A stretch of 64,000 bases of DNA from an uncultured Prevotellaceae bacterium (GCA_946415365.1 CAMKSE010000005.1:124001-188000); one strand, 5' to 3'. Shown: positions 51,216-62,571, counted from the stretch's first letter. Program-made: numbers and translations. Notes: generated by a model from the sequence alone, not told the origin.

Positions 51216-53564
51216 TTATTGCTTGAGCAGTTTGAGTGGCTGCTGGGGAGCGAGGGCGTTGGTGGTCTTCTCGGTGTATTCCTTCAGGGCGAGAGGGAGT
51301 GAGGCCTTGATGTCGCGACTGCTGGCACCAATGTGGAAGGTGTATGTGCCGGCTTCGGTGAGCCATTGGGAACCAGCCTCATCAAAGCTGGCGAGATCAC
51401 GGACAGGGATGGTCATCGTCAATGTCTGACTCTCACCAGGCTGCAGTTCACGCGTCTTGGAGAAGGCCTTCAGTTCCTGGGCTGGTTTCTCCAGACGACC
51501 CTTGGGAGCCTGAACATAGACCTGAGCGATTTCCTTACCAGCCACAGCACCTGTGTTCTTAACGGTGATGCTGACTTCGACGGCATCCTTACCCTTGGCC
51601 TTGACCATGGGCTTGGAGAATTCGAAGGTGGTGTAGCTGAGTCCGAAGCCGAAGGGGTAGGCCACCTCGTGGTTGAAGGTGTCGAAATAACGGTAGCCCA
51701 CGTAGATGTCTTCCTCGTGGTTGGTGTAAGCGTGGCCAGGGATAGGCATCCTGTTGCCTACCATCATCTCAAAGGTATAGGGATCGATGTTGCCAGGGAA
51801 GTTCTTCGTGGAAGCGTGGTCGGTGGCTGCGATGGGCCAGGTCATTGTGAGTTTGCCTGAGGGATTGACTTTACCTGTAAGCAGGTCGGCGATGGAGTTT
51901 CCGCCCTCCATGCCAGGCTGCCAAGCACAGAGGATGGCATCAGGATAGCCGCTCCAGGAAGCTGTCTCGATGACACTTCCGGAGTTGATGATGACGATGA
52001 CGGGCTTGCCTGCTGCGTGGAAGGCATTGCAGACGTCAACAATCAGGGCACGCTCCTCAGGGATGAGGTTGAATTCGGTCTCGATGTCACGGTCGATACC
52101 CTCACCAGCCTGACGGCCGATGGTGATGATAGCTGCATCGGCGCCTTGCACCTCCTTGCTGATGGCGATGGGCGAGAGGCTGATTTCAGGATACTTCTGC
52201 TGACCCATCATCTCGGTCTGGAACCATTTGGCCGGATGACGCTCGGCCTGGAATTTCACTCGGGCGTAGTCGATGTACTTACGGTAGATATTTGTCAGTG
52301 TGGCTGACGAGTTGATACCAGCATTTTTCAGGCCTTCGAGCATATCGACGACGTATGGGGGATGGACGCAACCTGAACCCGTACCTCCGGAGAGGAAATC
52401 ATAGGAGTTTTCTCCGAACAGGGCGACGGTTTTAATGGCTTCGCCTTTCCAAGGCAAAGCACCGTTGTTCTTCAGCAGAACGATGCCCTCGGCAGCAGAC
52501 TGACGGGTGATGGCGGCATGTGCCTTGAAGTCAGGATCGTTAGAGGCGGGATATTTGCGGAAACTGGGTGTCTTAACGATGTATTCCAGCATACGGCGTA
52601 CGTTGCGGTCAACATCGGCGATGTCGAGCTTGCCACTCTTCACACCCTCGATGATCTCCTGCACCTGAGCAGGCTGACCAGGTTCCATCAGGTCGTTGCC
52701 GGCATGTACCTCGTCGATAGTCTTGAGACCATCACGGATACCAATCCAGTCGGTCATCACGATACCCTTATAGCCCCAATCCTCACGCAGGATCTTGGTG
52801 AGCAGGTCATAGTTGCCCATGGAGTACTGTCCGTTGACCTGATTGTAGGAGGCCATGATGGTCCAGGGATCGCTCTCGCGGACGGCAATCTCAAAACCAC
52901 GAAGGTAAAGCTCCCGGGCGGCACGCTGGCTGACGCGTTCGTCGACAGCAGTACGGTCGGTTTCCTGTGAATTCACGGCGAAATGCTTGGCCGATACGCC
53001 AACTTCTTCTTTCTGCACGCCTTGAATATAGGCTGCAGCAATCTTTCCAGTCAACAGCGGGTCTTCAGAGTAGTATTCAAAATTACGTCCGCAGAGGGGA
53101 TTACGATGCAGGTTCATGCCTGGACCCAGGATTACGTCGCAACGATATTCCTTCGTTTCATTGCCGATGGCCTGACCCACTTTACTGACCAATTCAGTAT
53201 TCCAAGTGGAAGCAAGGCAGGAACCGATGGGGAATGCTGTGGCGTAATAGGTTTTGTCAGTGCCTTGACGGGTGGGGTTGATACGCACGCCGGCAGGTCC
53301 GTCGGTAAGAACAGTGGCAGGGATGCCGAGACGCGGGATGGCGGGAGACGTACCTGCAGCACCTGCCACGAGGTCGGCCTCGCCGCCTACGACGGCGTTA
53401 GCGCCAAAGAAGTTGTTTGCACCGCCAACAAGTAGTTTGGCTTTCTCTTCAAGGGTCATGGCCTTGAGCACCTCGTCGATATTATCGGCGCGGAGTTGTG
53501 GTTGGGCATTTGTTGTCATTGCGAATGTGGCAATTAATAAACCGGTTGTTAGTAATTTTTTCAT
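51216..53564 (-). CDS. GH3 beta-glucosidase
   Basis: 782 residues: signal peptide (1-20), GH3 N-terminal barrel with nucleophile D272 in VMTDW, KHFAVNSQETDR, a second alpha/beta domain, and a fibronectin-III-like end (from about 660). Cleaves beta-glucosides in the periplasm or outside. Confidence 0.92.
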   Translation of the reverse strand: MKKLLTTGLLIATFAMTTNAQPQLRADNIDEVLKAMTLEEKAKLLVGGANNFFGANAVVGGEADLVAGAAGTSPAIPRLGIPATVLTDGPAGVRINPTRQGTDKTYYATAFPIGSCLASTWNTELVSKVGQAIGNETKEYRCDVILGPGMNLHRNPLCGRNFEYYSEDPLLTGKIAAAYIQGVQKEEVGVSAKHFAVNSQETDRTAVDERVSQRAARELYLRGFEIAVRESDPWTIMASYNQVNGQYSMGNYDLLTKILREDWGYKGIVMTDWIGIRDGLKTIDEVHAGNDLMEPGQPAQVQEIIEGVKSGKLDIADVDRNVRRMLEYIVKTPSFRKYPASNDPDFKAHAAITRQSAAEGIVLLKNNGALPWKGEAIKTVALFGENSYDFLSGGTGSGCVHPPYVVDMLEGLKNAGINSSATLTNIYRKYIDYARVKFQAERHPAKWFQTEMMGQQKYPEISLSPIAISKEVQGADAAIITIGRQAGEGIDRDIETEFNLIPEERALIVDVCNAFHAAGKPVIVIINSGSVIETASWSGYPDAILCAWQPGMEGGNSIADLLTGKVNPSGKLTMTWPIAATDHASTKNFPGNIDPYTFEMMVGNRMPIPGHAYTNHEEDIYVGYRYFDTFNHEVAYPFGFGLSYTTFEFSKPMVKAKGKDAVEVSITVKNTGAVAGKEIAQVYVQAPKGRLEKPAQELKAFSKTRELQPGESQTLTMTIPVRDLASFDEAGSQWLTEAGTYTFHIGASSRDIKASLPLALKEYTEKTTNALAPQQPLKLLKQ

Positions 53565-53615
53565 TGTTATGTTATTTTTAGGGTTTTTTAGGGCAAATTA
53601 GGGTGATTAGGGAGA

Positions 53616-54227
53616 TTATGGGAAGATCTTGAAGGCGTAGCCTTGGTCGCGGAGCCATTGGAGAGAGGCGGGCAGGGCTGTTTGGAGTTTGTCGATACTC
53701 TTCAGAGAGTCGTGGAAGGTGATGATGGAACCGTTACGTGCGTACCTCTTTATATTATTTATAACGTCTTCGGCAGTAAGCCACTTAGAGTAGTCACGTG
53801 TGACGAGGTCCCACATGACAACTTTGTATTTGCGGCTAAGCCAGGCATACTGAGCCAGACGCATCCAGCCATGAGGAGGTCGCATATAGTGACTATGGAT
53901 ATAAGCATTGGCCTTCTCCACATTGTAACTATATTCCTTGACGGTGTGTCTGAGGCCTACAATATGGTTGTGGGTATGGTTGCCAGTCTGATGACCCTCG
54001 GCAACAATGCGCTCATAGAGTTCTGGGTACTTGCGTACGTTGTCGCCTACCATAAAGAAGGTGGCTTTTGCTCCGAAGGCCTTCAGCGTGTCCAGGATAA
54101 AAGGTGTTGCCTCAGGGATGGGACCGTCGTCGAAGGTCAGATAGACGGCCTTCTCGTGACGGTCCATTCTCCAATAGGCTTTCGGATAGAGCCAGCGGAG
54201 GTAGATGGCGGGCTGTTCAATGAACAT
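53616..54227 (-). CDS. Polysaccharide deacetylase
   Basis: 203 residues: TFDDGP (motif 1), HTHNH (motif 2) and RPPHGW (motif 3), the CE4 metal-binding and catalytic residues. No signal peptide; an N-terminal hydrophobic turn only. Removes N-acetyl groups from a glycan. Confidence 0.88.
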   Translation of the reverse strand: MFIEQPAIYLRWLYPKAYWRMDRHEKAVYLTFDDGPIPEATPFILDTLKAFGAKATFFMVGDNVRKYPELYERIVAEGHQTGNHTHNHIVGLRHTVKEYSYNVEKANAYIHSHYMRPPHGWMRLAQYAWLSRKYKVVMWDLVTRDYSKWLTAEDVINNIKRYARNGSIITFHDSLKSIDKLQTALPASLQWLRDQGYAFKIFP

Positions 54228-54249
54228 CTATTAACTATAAAATGTTAAA

Positions 54250-57200
54250 CTACTCTTCAGCAACGCCGCCGCCCTTGGATTGATAGTATCCCATCAGGCT
54301 ATTCAACTGCTCTTCCTTCTTGTCTGCCTCTTCCTTGCTAACCTGATCCTGAACGTTGAGTAACTGTTCCAGGATATAGAAGTGTATGAGACAGTCGTGC
54401 TGGCTGCTGGTGAAGCGTGAGCCGTCGAGCGACATATACCACAACAGATATTGGCAGGACTTCAGCCAGAGTTCGTCGATAAGCGCCTGGGCCTTCTTCT
54501 CTTGTCCAGTCTTGGCATAACAACGTGCTAAGTCTACCGAGCCGCTCTGGTAGTCATGCGGGATGTTGTACTCAGGCAGCTCCTTCTCACAACGGTCGAG
54601 CACTTCCTTGGCCTTGGCATCCTGGCCTTCATCGAGCAGATGCTGAGCCAGTGAAGCAAAGAGACGACGGTGGGTGTAGCACATACGCATGACGGTCTCA
54701 TCGATGTATATACCCTTCTGGTTTACGCCTCCGAACTTGAACTTGTTCATAACGTTGTCGTAGGTCTTGGCCGTATCGAAGTTCTTTGTCCCTTCTCCCT
54801 TTGTCGTGAACGGTGTGATACGGTTTGCAAGACCTTCCTGCACGAAGTTGTCGCCGAGGTTCATGTAATTCTCCTGTCCTACGGTCAGTGCCACGTAGAT
54901 GGGCCTCGTCCAGTTGGCATTGGCAATCATCTCAAGCATCATCAGGTCGCCCTTGTAGAGAGCGCTCTTACCCTTCAGTGAGATGACCATGCGGTCGGGG
55001 ATGCTGTCGGCAGCCATCATCATACCGCTCTTGCGGACAGCCTCCTTGTCGATGGTGACATAGACGGTGTCGGTAGGTATGACGTGGAAGTCCTTATGTG
55101 TGGAGCGCACCCAGTTCTTCAAGATGTTCTTCAGTTCGAAAGGCTCGTCGCCAAACTGCTGACGAGCTGCCTCAGGCTGATCCTGATAGAGTTGGATGAC
55201 CTGTTCCTTCAGATTGGGATCTATCTGTACGTATTCATTTGTACCTGCGCAATACTCCAGACGATTCCATGTGATAGGCAGTGACGGGGAGTCATAGGCC
55301 GGACGTACCATCTGGTCTATGTACCAGTCGGTTTGCAGGTATGAGAGGTTACAGACACGGGCATCGGTCCTGACGTTCTCCGTATCCTGATTATACCAAA
55401 GTGGGAAGGTGTCGTTATCTCCGTTGGTGAAGATGATGGGATTGCCCTCCTCCTGGAGTGTCATCAGATAGTTCTGACCAAAGTCACGGCAGGTATAACG
55501 GCCTGAACGGTCGTGATCGTCCCAGGTCTGTGAGGCCATCTGAATGGGTACGCCCAGACAGGCCAGTCCAGCAAGTCCAGCTATGATTATATGACTCTTC
55601 TTGAAGATCTGCTCAAGCCAGTCGACGATGGCTGCCACACCCATGCCGCACCAGATAGCAAAGGCATAGAAGGAGCCTGCGTATGCATAATCGCGTTCGC
55701 GAGGCTGCATCGGGGTCTGATTCAGATAGATGACGATTGCCAGACCTGTCATGAAGAACAGGAAGAATACCACCCAAAATTGTCGTATTCCAATGGGATC
55801 CTCGATGGTCTTCTCCGTTCCGTTATCCTGTATCTTGCGCTTACGGGTGTACCAGGCCTGCCAGAAGAGTCCGATAAGACCCAGAAGCAGAGGCATACAG
55901 TAGAACACGTTGTGGCCCTTGTTCTCCTTCAGTTCGTCAGGCAGTTGCGACTGGTTGCCGAGACGGGCATCGTCAATGAATGAGAATCCTGTCAGCCAGT
56001 TGCCATGTTCCAGTTCTCCATTTCCCTGGATGTCATTCTGGCGGCCTGCGAAGTTCCACATGAAGTAGCGCCAATACATAAAGTTACACTGATAGGAGAG
56101 GAAGAAGCGGATGTTTTCTAACTGTGATGGAACCTTCACGGTTATTTGCTCACCGCAGCGGTCGTAAGGAACTTCTGTACCATCGACACCTCCCATCCAT
56201 GACTCATAGGCTGCAGCATGTCCGGCATCGTACATTCGCGGGAACAGCATGTTCTGTGCATATTTGTACTCATCCTTGGTCCTGACGATAAAGTAGGAAT
56301 CCTTCTCGTCGGCAGAAGCCTTCTCCTTACGCTGGTAGACGGGCTTGCCCTTCGACATGACAGGACGACAGTATTTGCCGTCGCTCTCAAGTGCTACCTG
56401 AGAGGTGTATGCCTGTCCATAGAATAGCGGACGCTGGCCATACTGATCACGTCCGAGGTAGTCACCTAAAGTGAAAATGTCCTCAGGAGAGTTCTGGTCC
56501 ATCGGGGGATTGGCCGAAGAGCGGATGACGATGACAGCATAGGTGGAATAGCCCACCATGAGCATCAGCATACAGAGCAGAATCGTGTTTTTTGCACGGG
56601 CAGTAACGAGAAGTTTCTTATCCTTCTTGTAATTGAGTCCGAACCAAATGGCCACTAATACAATGATGCCAATGAAGAAAGCCTGCCATCCCCAGCCGTA
56701 GAAGGGAATTCCCAACATGCCGATGGAGAGGATGAAACCGATGTTCTGTACACGTACGCTGTGTTTCTGTGTCTGCGTCTCATAGACGGCCCAGATGACA
56801 ACGCTGATGAGCAGAATGATATAGACAATCTCACCCGTATTGAAGGGGCAGCCGAGGGTGTTGACGAAGAACAACTCAAACCATCCGCCGACAGTGATGA
56901 TGCCAGGGACAACGCCATAGAGCACCGCTGCCAAGATGACGCCGGAAACGCATAATGCCACTAAGGAACCCTTTAGGTTGGCATCGGGGAAGCGACGATA
57001 GTAGTAAACCAGACCAATGGCTGGAACGCAGCACAGGTTCAGAAGGTGGACACCGATAGAGATGCCTGTCAAATACATAATGAGTACCAGCCAACGGTCG
57101 CTGTGAGGCTCGTCGGCCACATCCTCCCATTTCAGGATGAGCCAGAATACCACTGCAGTGAAGGCTGAAGAGTAGGCATATACCTCACCCTCTACGGCAG

Positions 57201-57648
57201 AGAACCAGAAGGTGTCACTGAAGGTGTATATCAAGGCACCTACAAGACCAGAAGCCTCAATGGTAATAAGTTTTGGCAAAGTCAGTTCCCTCCAGTCTTC
57301 AATAAGCAGACGACGTGTAAGGTGTGTGATACTCCAGAACAGGAACAGTATACACGTTGCTGACATCAGGGCACTCATGATGTTAACCATCTTGGCAACC
57401 TGCGAAGGATCGCTGGCAAACTGTGTGAACAGATTGGCAGTCAGCATGAAAAACGGTGCCCCAGGGGGGTGACCGATTTCCATCTTGTAGCCTGTGGTGA
57501 TAAACTCCGGACAGTCCCAGAAACTGGCTGTCGGCTCAATCGTGGAGCAGTAGACGAAGGCAGCAATAAAGAATGTAAGCCAGCCAAGGGTGTTGTCTAC
57601 CACTCTGTAACCGGCCTTGCCACCTTGCTCCGCAAAGAATTGTTTCAT
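54250..57648 (-). CDS. DUF2723 membrane protein (TMEM260-like)
   Basis: 1,132 residues: about 12 or more membrane helices in the first 700 residues, with TIEPTASFWDCPEFI near 41, the DUF2723 signature, then a soluble C-terminal half with TPR-like helices. The family resembles protein O-mannosyltransferases (human TMEM260). Promoter TAACTTTG at 57,690-57,697. Confidence 0.88.
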   Translation of the reverse strand: MKQFFAEQGGKAGYRVVDNTLGWLTFFIAAFVYCSTIEPTASFWDCPEFITTGYKMEIGHPPGAPFFMLTANLFTQFASDPSQVAKMVNIMSALMSATCILFLFWSITHLTRRLLIEDWRELTLPKLITIEASGLVGALIYTFSDTFWFSAVEGEVYAYSSAFTAVVFWLILKWEDVADEPHSDRWLVLIMYLTGISIGVHLLNLCCVPAIGLVYYYRRFPDANLKGSLVALCVSGVILAAVLYGVVPGIITVGGWFELFFVNTLGCPFNTGEIVYIILLISVVIWAVYETQTQKHSVRVQNIGFILSIGMLGIPFYGWGWQAFFIGIIVLVAIWFGLNYKKDKKLLVTARAKNTILLCMLMLMVGYSTYAVIVIRSSANPPMDQNSPEDIFTLGDYLGRDQYGQRPLFYGQAYTSQVALESDGKYCRPVMSKGKPVYQRKEKASADEKDSYFIVRTKDEYKYAQNMLFPRMYDAGHAAAYESWMGGVDGTEVPYDRCGEQITVKVPSQLENIRFFLSYQCNFMYWRYFMWNFAGRQNDIQGNGELEHGNWLTGFSFIDDARLGNQSQLPDELKENKGHNVFYCMPLLLGLIGLFWQAWYTRKRKIQDNGTEKTIEDPIGIRQFWVVFFLFFMTGLAIVIYLNQTPMQPRERDYAYAGSFYAFAIWCGMGVAAIVDWLEQIFKKSHIIIAGLAGLACLGVPIQMASQTWDDHDRSGRYTCRDFGQNYLMTLQEEGNPIIFTNGDNDTFPLWYNQDTENVRTDARVCNLSYLQTDWYIDQMVRPAYDSPSLPITWNRLEYCAGTNEYVQIDPNLKEQVIQLYQDQPEAARQQFGDEPFELKNILKNWVRSTHKDFHVIPTDTVYVTIDKEAVRKSGMMMAADSIPDRMVISLKGKSALYKGDLMMLEMIANANWTRPIYVALTVGQENYMNLGDNFVQEGLANRITPFTTKGEGTKNFDTAKTYDNVMNKFKFGGVNQKGIYIDETVMRMCYTHRRLFASLAQHLLDEGQDAKAKEVLDRCEKELPEYNIPHDYQSGSVDLARCYAKTGQEKKAQALIDELWLKSCQYLLWYMSLDGSRFTSSQHDCLIHFYILEQLLNVQDQVSKEEADKKEEQLNSLMGYYQSKGGGVAEE

Positions 57649-57689
57649 CGGAATAATATGAATTTAATGTTATTTCTATTTTCAGTTTG

Positions 57690-57697
57690 CAAAGTTA
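57690..57697 (-). promoter_or_regulatory. Promoter -7 box of the DUF2723 gene
   Basis: TAACTTTG on the minus strand, 41 bp before the start. Confidence 0.6.
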
Positions 57698-57740
57698 CGA
57701 AAATATATTTATAATCGGCAATTGACAATTAATAATTAAC

Positions 57741-58193
57741 TTACATAAACAAACCGGCACCATAGATTAAGACAATATATCTGAAAATCTTGCCGATTGT
57801 GATGCTAATGAAGGTGATGACAATATTGGAGCGCATCAGTCCAAGAGCGATTGTGATGGCACTACCCAGAACGGGCAGGAAAGCGAAGAATCCCATCCAT
57901 GCACCATGGCCGGAGAGGAAACGGTGGGCTTTGTCAAGATCCTTTTTCTTCACATGCAGGTATTTCTCTATCCATTCCATCTTTCCCATACGACCTACAC
58001 AGTAGTTTACGATGCTGCCAAGAACATTACCGATGGTACCGTAAATCATAAGGATCCACGGGTCGAGGCCTGAGGCCATGAGTCCCACCATTACAGCCTC
58101 GCTGGAGAACGGGAAGAAACTTCCGGCCAGGAAGGCTGCAAGAAGCATGCCCCAATAGCCATACTGGGTCAGGAAGGATATGATAAAGTCCAT
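57741..58193 (-). CDS. YqaA/DedA-like membrane protein
   Basis: 150 residues with four or five membrane segments and the VTT-domain phrases FLAGSFFPFSSEAVM and FFAFLPVLGSAITIALG. Family members move or scramble lipids. Overlaps the next upstream gene by 25 bp. Confidence 0.85.
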   Translation of the reverse strand: MDFIISFLTQYGYWGMLLAAFLAGSFFPFSSEAVMVGLMASGLDPWILMIYGTIGNVLGSIVNYCVGRMGKMEWIEKYLHVKKKDLDKAHRFLSGHGAWMGFFAFLPVLGSAITIALGLMRSNIVITFISITIGKIFRYIVLIYGAGLFM

Positions 58194-59110
58194 AGATAGA
58201 AACCAGTGAAAAGAATGGTGGCTACTGACAGAATGCAGAAGGTCACGTTGCTGAGTTTGGAATTTGTCAGTGCGAAAAAATGTCCGAACAACGGACTTGT
58301 GGCAATTATCAGCATGCGAACTGCCAGCCCTTCGTTCTCCGGTAGCAGGAAGATGAGCAGAAAGGAGTAGAAGGCCAGAAGCATGAAACTATAATATAGC
58401 TGCCTTACACGGATTTTGTCAAGGTAGCTTTTCTGCATAAAGTGGATGCTACTTACGACAACCAGGAATACCAAGAATAGGATAAAAGTCAGTTGGAGCT
58501 GCGACAATGATTCGAAGCCGAAAGAAAATGTGACACTGTCGGGTAAGTGGAATTGGGTAAGGCGGGAAAAGAATGATTCCCTGTCATGGTAGATAGTCCA
58601 TCCGGCGAGAAGCCAGTAGGGAGTGATCAGTCCAAGCAGGGATGCAAGAAAAGTGCGCCAACAAAGCGAGTAGACGATAATCTTCATCATGAGCCAGAAA
58701 ACCGGCACGTAAAAAAATACCTGTATGTCGAACAGACTGCCTATTCCCAAGATAAGGAAAATGTAATAGGAGCGTTCGATGGCTGTGTTGTCTTGATAGC
58801 AGTCATATAGGAGCAGCAGTGATAAAATGCAGCACATTTGTGCGACACCTCCTCTCCATGAATGGAACAGGAAAAGAGCTGCACAGAACAGGAAGATGAA
58901 GGATACGGATACAGAACGGCTGAAAATGCGGATCAGCAGGTTTTTATTGTTCATCTTCATGATCAGTAATACTGACAAAATGAAACAGCCATATTGAATC
59001 CACAATTCTTCCTGTATCAGTCCTGCCAACAGCCATACGACCGTTCCATAGATAAGGGCGACAGGCAGGGAAGTGCGGCTTCCTGCAATCTTGTTCTGGA
59101 GCCTCTTCAT
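58169..59110 (-). CDS. Polytopic membrane protein, unknown
   Basis: 313 residues with about nine hydrophobic segments and a short basic start. No family recognised with confidence. It lies between purD and the YqaA-like gene and overlaps the latter. Confidence 0.7.
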   Translation of the reverse strand: MKRLQNKIAGSRTSLPVALIYGTVVWLLAGLIQEELWIQYGCFILSVLLIMKMNNKNLLIRIFSRSVSVSFIFLFCAALFLFHSWRGGVAQMCCILSLLLLYDCYQDNTAIERSYYIFLILGIGSLFDIQVFFYVPVFWLMMKIIVYSLCWRTFLASLLGLITPYWLLAGWTIYHDRESFFSRLTQFHLPDSVTFSFGFESLSQLQLTFILFLVFLVVVSSIHFMQKSYLDKIRVRQLYYSFMLLAFYSFLLIFLLPENEGLAVRMLIIATSPLFGHFFALTNSKLSNVTFCILSVATILFTGFYLWTLSYPS

Positions 59111-59134
59111 CCTTTAACTCTCAATCCCAGGCTC

Positions 59135-60403
59135 TTAGAGGTCCGCCCCGATGTCGCGACGGAAATACTTATCTGTGAACTGTATCTTCTGGGCTTCCTC
59201 AAACGATTTCTGCAGGGCTTCAGCCTTATCCTTGCCGTATGAAGAGACAGCAATCACGCGTCCTCCGTTAGTCACCACCTGACCATCCTTCATGGCAGTG
59301 CCGCTGTGAAACACAATGGAACCTTCCACATGGTCGATACCCGTTATGGGATAACCCTTCTTGTATTCTTGAGGATATCCGCCGCTGACGAGCATCACGC
59401 AGACTGCGGCACGGGAATCAAACTCAATGGAACGCTTGTCGAGATCACCGGCTGCCACACCCTCAAACAGATCCACGATATCGCTTTTCAGACGAAGCAT
59501 GACGCTTTCGGTCTCTGGGTCACCCATACGACAGTTGTATTCTATGACCATCGGCTCTCCCTTGACATTGATGAGTCCGAAAAAGATGAAACCTTTATAG
59601 TCTATACCCTCGGCAACCAAGCCTTCAACAGTAGGACGGATGATGCGATTTTCTACCTTCTGCATCCACTCTTTGGTAGCGAAGGGAACTGGGGTGACAG
59701 AGCCCATACCACCAGTATTCAGACCAGTATCGTGTTCTCCGATGCGCTTATAGTCCTTTGCCTCTGGCAGGATCTTATAGTGCAGGCCGTCAGTGAGTAC
59801 GAATACCGAACATTCAATACCACTGAGAAACTCCTCAATGACCACTTGTGATGAAGCGTTGCCGAACATACCGCCAAGCATCTCCTTCAACTCTTTCTTT
59901 GCCTCGTCAAGCGTGGGAAGGATCAGTACGCCCTTACCTGCACAGAGGCCGTCGGCTTTCAGAACGTATGGAGCCTCCAGCGTCTCGAGGAACTTCAGGC
60001 CCTCATCCAGATGCTCGCCGTCGAAGGTCTGGTAGCGGGCTGTGGGGATGTTGTGACGCTGCATGAATCCCTTGGCAAAGTCTTTTGAACCTTCAAGTAC
60101 CGCACCGGCCTTTGATGGTCCTATGACGGGAATATGACTAGTACGGCTGTCAGCTTTCAGGTTGTCGTATATGCCTTTTACAAGCGGATCCTCAGGCCCC
60201 ACGACCACCATGTCGATCTGCTTCTCTATGCAGAACGCCTTGATAGCCTCGAAGTCATCAGCCTTCATCGCCACGTTCTCACCGCAGTTATTGGTTCCTG
60301 CATTGCCCGGGGCGATATAAAGTTTGTCACACTTGCTGCTTTGAGCAATCTTCCATGCTAGGGCGTGCTCACGGCCGCCACTGCCTAATAACAATATCTT
60401 CAT
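59135..60403 (-). CDS. purD: Phosphoribosylamine-glycine ligase
   Basis: 422 residues. [12 protein letters not shown] (7-18) and the ATP-grasp domain with [15 protein letters not shown] and [12 protein letters not shown]. Second step of purine synthesis; full length. Confidence 0.96.
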   Translation of the reverse strand: MKILLLGSGGREHALAWKIAQSSKCDKLYIAPGNAGTNNCGENVAMKADDFEAIKAFCIEKQIDMVVVGPEDPLVKGIYDNLKADSRTSHIPVIGPSKAGAVLEGSKDFAKGFMQRHNIPTARYQTFDGEHLDEGLKFLETLEAPYVLKADGLCAGKGVLILPTLDEAKKELKEMLGGMFGNASSQVVIEEFLSGIECSVFVLTDGLHYKILPEAKDYKRIGEHDTGLNTGGMGSVTPVPFATKEWMQKVENRIIRPTVEGLVAEGIDYKGFIFFGLINVKGEPMVIEYNCRMGDPETESVMLRLKSDIVDLFEGVAAGDLDKRSIEFDSRAAVCVMLVSGGYPQEYKKGYPITGIDHVEGSIVFHSGTAMKDGQVVTNGGRVIAVSSYGKDKAEALQKSFEEAQKIQFTDKYFRRDIGADL

Positions 60404-60432
60404 CTTTGAACTTTAAACTTTGAACTTTATGA

Positions 60433-62571
60433 TTACTTTAAGTAGTCTTCGAAGTATTGGGTAATACGCTCATGCAGATGTACACTGGCATGACCTCGCA
60501 TATTGTGTTCTTCACCCGGATAGGCGAAGAAGTCGGGTTGGGTACCTGCCTTAATACAGGCATCGAGGAATGACAGACAGTGTTGGGGTACAACGGTGTT
60601 GTCGTTATAGCCTGTGATGATCTGCAGCTTGCCTTTAAGATTCTGGGCTTTGGTTATCAGACTGGTTTTCTCATAGCCTTCAGGATTATCCTGAGGCGTA
60701 CCCATATACCGCTCACCATACATCACCTCATACCATTTCCAGTCTATCACAGGTCCTCCTGCCACACCGACCTTGAACACGTCGGGATAATTGGTCATCA
60801 GTGAGATGGTCATAAAACCACCGAAGCTCCAGCCATGAACACCCAGACGATCCATATCGACGTATGGTAGTGTGCGCAGGAACTCTACGCCTTTCATCTG
60901 GTCTTGCATCTCGATTTGTCCTAACTGGTGGAAAGTGGCCTGCTCGAAGTCCAGACCACGACGTTCTGAACCTCTGTTGTCGAGGATAAAGAGCACATAG
61001 CCCTTCTGTGCCATATAGGTCTCCCACGAACGGCTTCCCCAGTGCCATGAAGCCTCTACGTTATGGGCGTGAGGACCTCCGTAGACATATACGACCGTCG
61101 GGTATTTCTTCGTTGGATCGAAATCATGGGGCTTCACCATTCTGTAATAGAGGTCTGTCACTCCATCGGCAGCCTTGATACTGCCACTCTCAAAGAGCGG
61201 CTGCAGATAGTCCTTCCAAGGATCAGTAGCTCTTAGCAGTTCATAACCCTTGCCGTTGGTGGTATTACAGACGTCTATGACTCTTGGGATATCTGGGGCA
61301 GAGTACTTATAATAGATCTGTTGCCCTGATGCTGACAGCTTGGCGTCTTGTACGCAGCCGATACCTTCGCCTAAGGGCACGCGCTTGCCTGTCTTTATGT
61401 TCACAGCATAGATGTTTCTCTGTAACGGATTCTTCTCATTAGATACAATGATGATGCTCTGGGATTTCTTGTTGAAACCTATTACTTCTATGACCACCCA
61501 CGGACCCTTTGTCAGTTGCTTCAACTCTTTACCTTCAATATTAAAAAGGTATAGATGGTTGTAGCCGTCCTTCTGACTCTGCATGATGAACTGAGTGTCA
61601 TCCCAAGGCAGGAATTGGATGGGGTGCAACGGTTCCACGTATTTATCCGATGTCTCGCGGAAGAGTTCAGTTATCTTCTCACCCGTCTCAGCATGATAGG
61701 ATACGAGACGACAGTCGTTTTGCTGGCGGTTCAACTCAAACAGGTATATTGTCTTGGCATCAGGACTCCAGGCAATATTAGTAAAATAACGGTCTGTGGG
61801 GTCACCGGCCTGCAAATAAATGGTCTTACGTGTGTTCATGTCATAGACACCCACCGTTACTTGATGTGAGGTCATACCTGCCATCGGGTATTTATCGGGT
61901 TCATAGGTGGCTTCCCTTGGGAAGATATCCATTTGTGGATAGTCTGCCACCATGCTCTGGTCCATCCGGTAGAAGGCCAACTTCTGTCCGTCAGGGCTCC
62001 AGAATGTGCCTTTCTCGATACCAAACTCATTACGGTGAACGGACTGCCCATAGACAATATCGCGACTGCCGTCTTCAGACAGTTTTGTCACTTTTCCTTC
62101 GGCATCCATGATGTACAGTTGATGATCTTGTACATAGGCAACAGCCTTCGACTTCGGACTCCAGTCGGCAAAGGCCTGTTTGCTACGCTCTTGACGCCAT
62201 ACCACTGTGTTTTTCTGAAAATCATAGAGAATACGCTCCTTGCCGTTTTCCAGTTTCACCAGAGGCTGGTCGGGGTAGGGGTATTCGGCATTCATCGCAC
62301 TATGCCATTCGTCTCCGATGTCAGAGAGGTGAAAGAGTGTCTTTCGCTGGCCGTTCTTGTCCAAGCTGCCGCCTTCTTCAGCATCCTGATACATGAGCTG
62401 TTCTCCCCACCATGTGAGCCACTTGTTTTGTGGCAGCATCTTACGATAGTTGGCGCCGCCGAAATTGAGGTCCTCAAGGGTGAAGCGTCTGTCTTGAGCT
62501 GTCATGGAAAAAGAGTTTGCGGTGAATATGAGCAATACAGCCAATCGTGTTGCTCGACTAATCTTCATCAT
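60433..62571 (-). CDS. S9 prolyl oligopeptidase (DPP IV-like)
   Basis: About 712 residues from ATG 62571; an upstream in-frame extension to 62,751 is the shadow of the methyltransferase gene. Signal peptide (MKISRATRLAVLLI ... MTAQ), a beta-propeller, then an alpha/beta hydrolase with GWSFGGF (catalytic Ser) and GEEHNMRGHA (catalytic His). Cleaves dipeptides from peptide ends in the periplasm. Confidence 0.92.
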   Translation of the reverse strand: MMKISRATRLAVLLIFTANSFSMTAQDRRFTLEDLNFGGANYRKMLPQNKWLTWWGEQLMYQDAEEGGSLDKNGQRKTLFHLSDIGDEWHSAMNAEYPYPDQPLVKLENGKERILYDFQKNTVVWRQERSKQAFADWSPKSKAVAYVQDHQLYIMDAEGKVTKLSEDGSRDIVYGQSVHRNEFGIEKGTFWSPDGQKLAFYRMDQSMVADYPQMDIFPREATYEPDKYPMAGMTSHQVTVGVYDMNTRKTIYLQAGDPTDRYFTNIAWSPDAKTIYLFELNRQQNDCRLVSYHAETGEKITELFRETSDKYVEPLHPIQFLPWDDTQFIMQSQKDGYNHLYLFNIEGKELKQLTKGPWVVIEVIGFNKKSQSIIIVSNEKNPLQRNIYAVNIKTGKRVPLGEGIGCVQDAKLSASGQQIYYKYSAPDIPRVIDVCNTTNGKGYELLRATDPWKDYLQPLFESGSIKAADGVTDLYYRMVKPHDFDPTKKYPTVVYVYGGPHAHNVEASWHWGSRSWETYMAQKGYVLFILDNRGSERRGLDFEQATFHQLGQIEMQDQMKGVEFLRTLPYVDMDRLGVHGWSFGGFMTISLMTNYPDVFKVGVAGGPVIDWKWYEVMYGERYMGTPQDNPEGYEKTSLITKAQNLKGKLQIITGYNDNTVVPQHCLSFLDACIKAGTQPDFFAYPGEEHNMRGHASVHLHERITQYFEDYLK